Of a DNA stretch of 32,368 nt, positions 25,024 through 32,368 are shown one piece after another; the stretch's first letter is position 1, and every line of letters starts with the position of its first letter. Source of the stretch: Gammaproteobacteria bacterium (GTDB taxonomy: Bacteria > Pseudomonadota > Gammaproteobacteria > DSM-16500); the NCBI GenBank assembly GCA_013287235.1, contig JABDEF010000008.1:1-32368 (forward strand). Reading direction: 5' to 3'. A program made the translations under genes and the position numbers. A model generated the notes under the pieces. That model did not search any database. It worked only from the letters and a program-made list of their open reading frames with translations, and was not told the origin of the DNA.

Positions 25024-25443
25024 TTAAATATAAGCCTCGAGCTTTAATGTAGAAGCAACCAATTCGACAATCTTATGCCTGCCATGCCCAGCTGGATTAA
25101 TTTCCACATGTGTTTTAACTATTCCAACACTCTCCATTTCATGAATATCTCTTCTTACTGCAGAACGAGGCCTATTCATTGCTTTTGCTATATTAGTAAT
25201 CGAATCGGGATGCTTTCTGATATTATCAATTAATTTTATTTTAGCTGCGCTCAAAAAATGTAGCATTTCGTGAGGATCTACAAAAGTTAATGTTGCACAT
25301 CGCTTCGTTATTGATTTACCTTTATCAGCATCGCGCATCACTTCTCTAGTGTTATCAAAAAAGTCTTTAACAGAGCCAATTTTAACTTTCATCAATTTAA
25401 GATTTGATTTTTTAGCGGCCTTTTTGTTTTTTAACTTTTTCAT
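25024..25443 (-). CDS. TumA-like (HVO_A0114-type) winged-helix antitoxin
   Basis: I place the start at ATG 25443 because GGGAG lies 7 bases upstream; the longer frame to 25488 lacks one and would overlap the neighbour. The 139-aa product has a Lys-rich N terminus and a dimerisation part (SVKDFFDNTREVMRDADKGK). A winged helix-turn-helix follows: LSAAKIKLIDNIRKHPDSIT, then NIAKAMNRPRSAVRRDIHEM (recognition helix) and GIVKTHVEINPAGHGRHKIV (wing). This matches the HVO_A0114 family, whose members act as antitoxins of TumE-type toxins. The toxin is gone except for a possible 3' scrap overlapping this gene's start, so it is probably an orphan antitoxin or regulator. Confidence 0.78.
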   Translation of the reverse strand: MKKLKNKKAAKKSNLKLMKVKIGSVKDFFDNTREVMRDADKGKSITKRCATLTFVDPHEMLHFLSAAKIKLIDNIRKHPDSITNIAKAMNRPRSAVRRDIHEMESVGIVKTHVEINPAGHGRHKIVELVASTLKLEAYI

Positions 25444-25495
25444 GTAAAATCTCCCATTCTTTTTCAAATCGATCTTGGATATCTTCAAAAGAAGA
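25412..25495 (-). pseudogene. Possible toxin (TumE-like) C-terminal scrap
   Basis: The frame on the minus strand reads EFSSFEDIQDRFEKEWEIL, then HEKVKKQKGR and stop, overlapping the TumA-like ATG by about 30 bases in another frame. This is where the last codons of a coupled upstream toxin would be. It is cut at about 25500 by the end of the DUF3368 gene. The identity is inferred from position more than from sequence. Confidence 0.4.
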
Positions 25496-25859
25496 AAACT
25501 CTATTTATTTTTATCTTGAGTTGTGATGCTGCATTACGTGCTAATTTTTCATCTACGAGTAATCCCGCGTTTAGTTCTAAGGCAAGGACTATGGCTGCTG
25601 ATTCACCTGGCCCAAGAAATGTTTTTAAGTGGTTTAATTGATCTGTCGCTAAATCATCTTTGTGGACATTTATCATATTGGCATGGATAGACTTTTGAAT
25701 GGTAGCAGCACCAGGCCTGAACGAATCTTTTGTGCACTCGTCAGCGACAGATTGTGGAATAATGATCGAGCCTAGCGTCTTAACAAGCGTTGGCAAATGA
25801 TCTATGCGTGCAAAAGCAATCAAAGGGCTAGCATCTGCCACAACAATGGATTTATTCAA
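25485..25859 (-). CDS. DUF3368 PIN-like toxin, C-terminally truncated
   Basis: This PIN-fold family partners with UPF0175 antitoxins. I choose TTG 25859, which overlaps the antitoxin stop and has GGGAG about 10 bases upstream; the longer frame to 25925 would overlap the antitoxin by 74 bases. Conserved features are VVADASPLIAFARI (D9), IIIPQSVADE, LGPGESAAIVLALEL and LLVDEKLARNAASQL. After KIKI the sequence becomes NRVFFF and stops, whereas the family continues with about 25-30 residues of a terminal helix. The break coincides with the scrap of another toxin at 25495, which marks a recombination junction. The acidic residues survive, so activity is uncertain; it may be a decaying toxin. Confidence 0.75.
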   Translation of the reverse strand: MNKSIVVADASPLIAFARIDHLPTLVKTLGSIIIPQSVADECTKDSFRPGAATIQKSIHANMINVHKDDLATDQLNHLKTFLGPGESAAIVLALELNAGLLVDEKLARNAASQLKIKINRVFFF

Positions 25860-26190
25860 AGTTTTTGAGCTCCCGCTGTAATTCAGACGCAGAGTAGCTA
25901 ACGACGGGGATACCCATACTACCAAGAACCTCTATGAAGGCTTCCAGTGAGATCCCAGCTAATTTTGCTGCTTTTTCTAAGGAAAAAGCATTTTCCTGGT
26001 AGAGCTTGGCAGCTAATACCTGCCGTAAACCTAGCTCTAAAAGATCCTCGCTAAAAGGTACAGCCAGAAAAACTGGCCGTCCATGTTTGGTGATCAAGGA
26101 TAATTTTCCTGCTTCGGCATCGTGGATAAGTTGTCCGGTATGCTCACGTAAATCTCTAACAGTAAAAGTGTCCATCAAATGATAGCACAT
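25852..26190 (-). CDS. Fused Phd/YefM - UPF0175 antitoxin
   Basis: The N-terminal part (residues 6-48) reads MDTFTVRDLREHTGQLIHDA and GRPVFLAVPF, a Phd/YefM DNA-binding antitoxin domain. The C-terminal part (about 56-110) reads LRQVLAAKLYQENAFSLEKA, AKLAGISLEAFIEVLGSMGI and PVVSY, a UPF0175 domain, which normally stands alone as partner of DUF3368 toxins. So one protein carries two antitoxin domain types. The start may be ATG 26190 or ATG 26175 (MDTF); neither has a clear SD. A perfect inverted repeat CACAT-5bp-ATGTG (26186-26200) spans the first ATG and could be an operator. It is coupled to the DUF3368 gene. Confidence 0.82.
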   Translation of the reverse strand: MCYHLMDTFTVRDLREHTGQLIHDAEAGKLSLITKHGRPVFLAVPFSEDLLELGLRQVLAAKLYQENAFSLEKAAKLAGISLEAFIEVLGSMGIPVVSYSASELQRELKNFE

Positions 26191-26294
26191 TTTTTATGTG
26201 TGAATAAAGTAATTTTTGATGATAACTTTCATACACAAAGACGATTCAATAATAGATTCATTAACATACAAGCTTACATCTCAAGCCTTTCCTG

Positions 26295-28178
26295 CTAAAC
26301 CTGATAAAACCGCCGCATTTCTTTCAACACTTTTTCTAAAACCAGATAATTCACCTCAGCGCCCGATACATCCTGCCCGTCTTTCTTTTCAATGGCGACA
26401 TACCCCGTTGGAAATATCGTTGTAATCCGTTCCGGTTCGACAATGCCGAAATCAATATATGAACCTATAATAAGATAAGGACGTCGCTGCTCATCCAGTA
26501 AATTCGTGCCAACACTATAACTCGACACATCTTTTTCACATCCTAAAACGCGTGTCATTAAGGTCGGAACGACATCAAAATGGCTAGTGCGATAAGTAAA
26601 TGTTTTAGGTTTTTCTTTGGGGAAATAGAGCACCAAAGGCGTTTGTACTTGATAACGGGTAAAGTTACCCGCATGTCCCCAATAACCTAAATGATTATCA
26701 TCAAATTCTTCTCCATGGTCCCCTGTAATCAGTACGACAGTATTCTCTAATAAATGATTTTCTTTTAAGGTTTGAATCACCTCACTCACTTCACCATCAA
26801 TATAATGTAATGCATTCTTATAACGATTAAAGTAAGTCAGAATATCTTTTTTATTCGAAAGAGAAAATCGCACACATTCTTTTGTGACCGGTTGAAATGG
26901 ACCTTTTTCATTACCGATACAAAAACTATGTGCAGAATCATAAAATAAAAAACTAAAAAATGGCTGACTTTTCGAAGAGCGTGTTTTTACAAAATTTTTA
27001 AATTTTTCTGTGATTTCATGATCCCTTTCATTCGGCGTTATGGCAGATTGTTTTTTTTCTAAGTGTGGGATTGCTTGAAAAACCGTTCGATCAAAAGGCG
27101 GCGCTGATAGATCCGCACTTCCTAATATTTGCATTTCATAATTTTCTTTTAAGAGTGTATCGATAAAAAGAGGCCCCTTTTTCTGCTCTTCCATCGCAGT
27201 CCAGTAGGTTGCAGGAATGGCATAAAAAAGCGAAAAAATGCCGGGGCCTGTGGAGTTTCCACCGGAAGAATGTTCTTTAAAAACCCAGGCATTATCAGAA
27301 AATGTCGTGATCTTCGGTGTCACAGCTTTATTCAACATATCAAAACGCCACGCGTCGATGGCAATAATCACAATATTTTGTTTTTTTGTTTTTGTATTGC
27401 AAACGACATTTTTTAAAGGATAATTTAAGGGTAACTGTGCTTTGGGTGGTTGGTTCACTGCCTTTTCATTCACTCGACTGATGGCAATAAACCCGTGCCT
27501 TTCAGGTAAAAATGCCCCTATCACTTCATAATATAAAGGTAAAAACCGCGCACAATCGATAAGAAAGCGATTCATGCGGTAATTGGCGCTATAGAAAATC
27601 ATAGAATAAGAAATATAAAGCGAAAAACACAAAAATAAAAAAATCCATTTAAAATAAGTGAAAATAAATAAATTTTTTTTAATATATCGCCAAAGAATAC
27701 TTGCGTAAAATAGCTCTAATCCCAACAAAAGCATCATGAAAAGTCCAACCAAAAACATTTCTGTCAGGGATAACCCAAACATATTTTCTGCTAAACCATT
27801 GAGTGTAAGACGCAACATGACGCCATTAATGTGAAAACGATATAAATTATAAAGAATCGTATCAATAGATATCCATAACGCAAAGAACGATGCTGAGAGA
27901 ATTCCAATAGTGAAAACCAAAAAACGCGATGGCCATAAAAGAATAAGCGGGACAATAATTAATGCCGGGATAAAAGCAACCAACGCCAATTGCCCGACAT
28001 AACTCAACCCTAAAAATGTCGTCAGCAATATTTTTGCACGTAAAGTAAAATATGTCGTAGTAATCCAAGGCGTGGCTTGAAGATACTCAAGGCCAATTAA
28101 CCAAATTAAAAAAACATTGCCAAGAAAAAAGCCGCTATACCAGCGCAGTAAAGATCTTCTTTGTACATCAAGTAGCAT
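26295..28178 (-). CDS. LapC/PbgA (YejM)-like inner-membrane sulfatase-fold protein
   Basis: The 627-aa protein has five N-terminal membrane helices (about 17-33, 58-82, 86-106, 138-160, 172-195), the DUF3413 architecture, then a periplasmic alkaline-phosphatase/sulfatase-fold domain. Its motifs are IVIIAIDAWRFDML (269-282), SSGGNSTGPGIFSLFY (304-319) and DHGEE (487-491), followed by YWGHAGNFTRYQVQTPLV. These match YejM/PbgA/LapC, which in E. coli senses LPS and controls LpxC turnover through LapB. A phosphoethanolamine-type transferase is a less likely alternative. It is the last gene of the ampD-ampE-btuF operon, 17 bp after the previous gene, with TGGAG before its ATG. Linkage to peptidoglycan recycling fits an envelope role. 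Confidence 0.85.
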   Translation of the reverse strand: MLLDVQRRSLLRWYSGFFLGNVFLIWLIGLEYLQATPWITTTYFTLRAKILLTTFLGLSYVGQLALVAFIPALIIVPLILLWPSRFLVFTIGILSASFFALWISIDTILYNLYRFHINGVMLRLTLNGLAENMFGLSLTEMFLVGLFMMLLLGLELFYASILWRYIKKNLFIFTYFKWIFLFLCFSLYISYSMIFYSANYRMNRFLIDCARFLPLYYEVIGAFLPERHGFIAISRVNEKAVNQPPKAQLPLNYPLKNVVCNTKTKKQNIVIIAIDAWRFDMLNKAVTPKITTFSDNAWVFKEHSSGGNSTGPGIFSLFYAIPATYWTAMEEQKKGPLFIDTLLKENYEMQILGSADLSAPPFDRTVFQAIPHLEKKQSAITPNERDHEITEKFKNFVKTRSSKSQPFFSFLFYDSAHSFCIGNEKGPFQPVTKECVRFSLSNKKDILTYFNRYKNALHYIDGEVSEVIQTLKENHLLENTVVLITGDHGEEFDDNHLGYWGHAGNFTRYQVQTPLVLYFPKEKPKTFTYRTSHFDVVPTLMTRVLGCEKDVSSYSVGTNLLDEQRRPYLIIGSYIDFGIVEPERITTIFPTGYVAIEKKDGQDVSGAEVNYLVLEKVLKEMRRFYQV

Positions 28179-28195
28179 TGTCGTATCTCCAGTAT

Positions 28196-29050
28196 TTAGG
28201 ATCGTGCACGATCCTTATCAATGATTTGACAAAGTTCCTCTGCACCTTGAAGCAACCGTACACTTGCTCTTTCTATTTTATCCGGATTTAATGTATAAAC
28301 ATTTTTATTTTTTACCGCACGTAATGTTTTATAATGCGCCCAAGAATTTTTTAAATCATGACTTTCTCTGGAACCAATGATGATTTCAGGATTTGAAAGA
28401 AGCACTGCTTCCATACTCACGGAAGATGCGGATCCTCGCAAATTTTCAAAAATATTTTTTCCTCCGCACAACGTAATCACATCATTGATCCAACTTGTCC
28501 TCGTGATCGTCATGAGCGGACTAAACCAAATTTGATAAAAAACCGAAACAGGTTTCTCATGTGAATACGTTTTTTTTAACCTCGCTAAATGATTTTCAAA
28601 ATTTAGCGCTACTTCTTCCGCCTTTCTGGAAGTCTCCGTAAGCATACCTAAATTTCTTAATACTTTTGGAATATCCGTGATTCGATGCGGTTGATTGAGA
28701 TAAATGGGAACATTCAGTTTTTTTAATTGCGGAATAAAACGTGCGTCGCGCCAAGCAACAATCAAGTCAGGATGCAATGAAAGAATTTTCTCAACTGAGA
28801 TGCTGTCATAGGATGCAACAATGGGAATTTTTAACGCGTCTCTCGGATAATCACATCCACGTACAACACCCACAATCTTTTCGCCTAAACCCAATGCAAA
28901 CAAATTTTCCGTAAGATCAGGCGCAAGACTCACAATACGTGCGGGAGGATGATCTAATACAATTTTTTGGCCTGCATCATCCGTCACCTCGTAACCGAAG
29001 GTGGGCGTAAAAACAATTATGCAAATCCATGCGATAAAAAGGGTTTTCAT
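28196..29050 (-). CDS. btuF: Periplasmic cobalamin-binding protein, BtuF-like
   Basis: The 284-aa protein has a signal peptide (MKTLFIAWICIIVFTPTFG, cleavage near 19-20) and no lipobox cysteine. The mature part is a cluster A-III helical-backbone binding protein: ARIVSLAPDLTENLFALGLG, then VVRGCDYP, then KILSLHPDLIVAWRD. These resemble BtuF, which delivers vitamin B12 to the BtuCD importer. Iron-siderophore binding proteins share the fold, so the ligand is probable, not certain. BtuC and BtuD are not in the window. Its ATG directly abuts the ampE stop, implying coupled translation. Together with the adenosyltransferase at 12816 it argues for corrinoid scavenging. Confidence 0.85.
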   Translation of the reverse strand: MKTLFIAWICIIVFTPTFGYEVTDDAGQKIVLDHPPARIVSLAPDLTENLFALGLGEKIVGVVRGCDYPRDALKIPIVASYDSISVEKILSLHPDLIVAWRDARFIPQLKKLNVPIYLNQPHRITDIPKVLRNLGMLTETSRKAEEVALNFENHLARLKKTYSHEKPVSVFYQIWFSPLMTITRTSWINDVITLCGGKNIFENLRGSASSVSMEAVLLSNPEIIIGSRESHDLKNSWAHYKTLRAVKNKNVYTLNPDKIERASVRLLQGAEELCQIIDKDRARS

Positions 29051-29836
29051 CTATAGTATAAGCACACAAATGGCTAATACAACTAATCCCATCACAAATG
29101 CTCTATCTAGTAATCCTAATGCGTCTTTTCCGAGTGAGGAAATATCCTGATTCGGAGACTCTCGATCCAATGCCGCCATTCCGCATTCTGTTAATAAGAA
29201 TTCATTCATCTCTAACCCTTGCGTAAAATGCTTTTTCCATATGGCAATCACGTCGGTGAAGTGTCCGCCCAATGCGAAGAAAAATGTAAAAATACGTATG
29301 GGAATCCAATCGAGCACTTGTTTTGATTGTACTGCAATCGGCATTAACCCATACTCTTCTCTGACGCTAAAAATATCAATTAAACGATAAAGCACTGCCC
29401 CAATCGGCCCAAGCAAAACAAACCAAAACATCACCGCAAAAATTCTATCATTGGCTTTTATAAAAATCGAACGAACAAATTTTTCATGAAAGTATTCCAC
29501 ATGATCCACGGCTTTTTTTTCACCTTTATGATTTTGTTCTATTTTTTGATAAACCTCTACCCATAAATTTTCGGGACCCAAACAATAGAGTAAAACAAAC
29601 ACCCCGAAAATAAACTTGAAAATGCCGTACAAAAAACTCGAGAGCAAAACGTTGATGAAACCGACCACCATCAACGGCGGTAAAACATTGATAAGCAATC
29701 GAAGATATGGCTGCCAAGTCTTGATATGCACACTTAGCCACTTTTCATAATGTGTAAACCACTCCCATCTTTTTAAATGATGCCAATGAAAAAATCGCTC
29801 GAGAATCCACGCGATTAACGTTATAATAAATGTCAT
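29051..29836 (-). CDS. ampE: AmpE-like inner-membrane protein
   Basis: The 261-aa polytopic membrane protein has hydrophobic segments near residues 2-15, 42-60 and 66-85, then 136-155, 180-195 and 245-261. WILERFFHWHHLKRWEWF near the N terminus and FHEKFVRSIFIKANDRIFAV with FWFVLLGPIGAVLYRL in the middle fit AmpE of the CobD/CbiB-related superfamily. AmpE accompanies AmpD; in enterics it is proposed to take part in beta-lactamase/peptidoglycan signalling, but its role is unclear. It lies 10 bp after ampD, with an AGGA SD 8 bases before ATG. Confidence 0.88.
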   Translation of the reverse strand: MTFIITLIAWILERFFHWHHLKRWEWFTHYEKWLSVHIKTWQPYLRLLINVLPPLMVVGFINVLLSSFLYGIFKFIFGVFVLLYCLGPENLWVEVYQKIEQNHKGEKKAVDHVEYFHEKFVRSIFIKANDRIFAVMFWFVLLGPIGAVLYRLIDIFSVREEYGLMPIAVQSKQVLDWIPIRIFTFFFALGGHFTDVIAIWKKHFTQGLEMNEFLLTECGMAALDRESPNQDISSLGKDALGLLDRAFVMGLVVLAICVLIL

Positions 29837-29846
29837 TCTACAATTC

Positions 29847-30404
29847 CTATAACAACCGATACAATAAACGATCTAAATTTTCCCAATCAAATACAGGCCC
29901 TGGATCAGATTTCCGACCTGGTGCAATATCAGAATGTCCAACGATACGGTCTCGCGAAATACTGCCATATGTTTTCATAAGACACTTTATCACACGTGAT
30001 AACTGTGTATATTGAATTTTTTCATACGGTGTTTCATCGGTTCCTTCTAATTCGATCCCAATGGAAAAATCATTACACTGTTTCGCACCATGAAAAGAAG
30101 AAACACCCGCATGCCATGCGCGTTTTGAAAATGGAACAAATTGCGTCACAATCCCGTCACGGCTAATTAAAAGATGCGCAGATACTCTGAGTGATGGAAT
30201 CGTTGAAAAATAAGGATGCACCGTAATATCTAATTTGCCGCAAAAAAGATTTTCAATCATACCATTGCCAAATTGTCCGGGTGGTAAACTAATCCCATGA
30301 ATCACAATCATATTAATCAGAGCATTGGCTGGACGATCATCGCAATGCGGAGATGGAAAATATTGAACAGATTCTAGCAATCCCAATGAAGAGTCAACAT
30401 GCAT
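29847..30404 (-). CDS. ampD: 1,6-anhydro-N-acetylmuramyl-L-alanine amidase
   Basis: This cytoplasmic Zn amidase cuts the stem peptide from anhydromuropeptides during peptidoglycan recycling. The 185-aa protein has the zinc ligands H36 (IVIHGISLPPG), H157 and D167 (IVGHSDIAPGRKSDPGP), and the glutamate region SIGIELEG (114-121). FGNG and AHLLISRDG are also family-typical. It is the first gene of the ampD-ampE-btuF-lapC operon, with AAGGA 9 bases before the ATG. No AmpC or AmpR is in the window. Confidence 0.96.
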   Translation of the reverse strand: MHVDSSLGLLESVQYFPSPHCDDRPANALINMIVIHGISLPPGQFGNGMIENLFCGKLDITVHPYFSTIPSLRVSAHLLISRDGIVTQFVPFSKRAWHAGVSSFHGAKQCNDFSIGIELEGTDETPYEKIQYTQLSRVIKCLMKTYGSISRDRIVGHSDIAPGRKSDPGPVFDWENLDRLLYRLL

Positions 30405-30435
30405 TATGATTCATCCTTAGGTTTTTGAACCACCG

Positions 30436-30449
30436 TCATTGCGAGGGGT
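30436..30449. repeat. Half-copy of the GTCATTGCGAGG palindromic repeat
   Basis: GTCATTGCGAGGGG repeats the outer arm of the palindrome at 12190-12268 but has no second arm. It lies between the divergent ampD and ibaG genes and looks like a decayed copy. Confidence 0.55.
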
Positions 30450-30555
30450 TACCGAAAATTTATATTTTAAATCAATTCTAGCGTTTAGTCTCTATTGATA
30501 AAATTTCTTTCATAAGGTACCCTTAGCCCGTTTTATGTCGTTCCATAGGAAGACG

Positions 30556-32059
<1,504 letters not shown>

Positions 32060-32074
32060 GTTTATATATTATAT

Positions 32075-32368
32075 ATGCGCTTTTTAATATTTTTATTTTT
32101 TAGTTTAATCTCTTTTGCGTATGCCGCAAATCCCAGTGATCTCGCTAAATTAAGCAAAATAGATAATTCCAATCCTCATCAAGGATTAGATTTATCGAAT
32201 GCAGATTTAAGAACCTATCAATTTGCGGGAACCAAAGTCGATTTAAAAAATGCAAATCTCATGCATGCCAATCTCACCAATGTCAATCTTGAAAAAATGG
32301 ATTTGCGAGGCGCAAATTTAGATTATGCAAATCTCACGAATACCAACCTCAAAGGGGCAGATCTTTCG
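32075..32368 (+). CDS. Secreted pentapeptide-repeat protein, 3' end outside the window
   Basis: ATG 32075 opens a frame of 98 codons that runs off the right edge. It begins with a signal peptide ([17 protein letters not shown], probable cleavage after AYA), so the product is exported to the periplasm or beyond. From about residue 36 it consists of pentapeptide repeats of A(D/N)LxX type: [38 protein letters not shown] and NLKGADLS. These would form a right-handed quadrilateral beta-helix. Its biochemical role is unknown; members range from gyrase mimics to secreted proteins. It lies 15 bp after murA, with no clear SD, so it could share the murA transcript. It was too short and incomplete to show a stop. 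Confidence 0.85.
   Translation, partial: MRFLIFLFFSLISFAYAANPSDLAKLSKIDNSNPHQGLDLSNADLRTYQFAGTKVDLKNANLMHANLTNVNLEKMDLRGANLDYANLTNTNLKGADLS

Noticed and set aside
25860..25925. Upstream extension of the DUF3368 gene
   Set aside because: It would overlap the antitoxin gene by 74 bases; the family-typical N terminus begins at the TTG at 25859.
26216..26425. 69-aa plus-strand frame across the 3' end of the lapC-like gene
   Set aside because: It is mostly antisense to a conserved gene, with no ribosome-binding site.

Overview
The window is AT-rich bacterial chromosome. Its housekeeping genes (lysS, prfB, prfC, rimI, aceE-aceF-lpd, ampD-ampE, lapC/yejM-like, ibaG-murA) are gammaproteobacterial in sequence and order. 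Several features point to a host-associated relative of the Legionellales (Coxiella/Legionella side): large orphan AT-rich proteins between core genes, a remnant of a 23S-intervening-sequence-type (S23) element, many decaying toxin-antitoxin (TA) modules, dispersed palindromic repeats and cobalamin-scavenging genes. This placement is an inference; no rRNA gene is present to fix it, and I do not name a genus.

Layout. 1-3128: 3' part of a giant orphan gene that runs off the left edge. 3134-3299: long compound palindrome. 3318-5918: prfB-lysS operon (minus strand), with the classic +1 programmed frameshift in prfB. 5919-6063: divergent promoters around a perfect inverted repeat. 6064-7926: orphan 620-aa gene with an acidic repeat. 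7927-8793: graveyard holding an adenosine deaminase 3' fragment cut by an inverted-repeat-bounded element that carries the end of an S23 four-helix-bundle gene. 8794-10597: DUF4143-type ATPase and a BrnT/BrnA-like TA pair. 10599-12737: prfC and rimI separated by a perfect 36-bp-arm palindrome. 12816-14449: cobalamin adenosyltransferase and an orphan 314-aa gene. 14494-14689: MITE-like element with 19-bp terminal inverted repeats. 14784-20139: complete pyruvate dehydrogenase operon.

20284-26190 is a TA-rich stretch: a MazF remnant, an AbrB/VapC pair, an RHH/VapC pair, an orphan 464-aa gene, a GMC oxidoreductase, a VapC remnant, an orphan TumA-like regulator with a TumE-like remnant, a truncated DUF3368 toxin and a Phd-UPF0175 fusion antitoxin. 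26295-30404 is a tight four-gene envelope operon (ampD-ampE-btuF-like-lapC-like). 30556-32059 is ibaG-murA, followed by the start of a secreted pentapeptide-repeat protein cut by the right edge.

How the genes fit together. AmpD and MurA act in peptidoglycan recycling and synthesis, and the LapC/PbgA-like protein in LPS homeostasis. The BtuF-like protein and the PduO-type adenosyltransferase together suggest uptake and activation of external cobalamin. The least explained content is the four orphan proteins, which could be host-directed effectors, and the S23/inverted-repeat element sitting in a protein gene rather than in rRNA.
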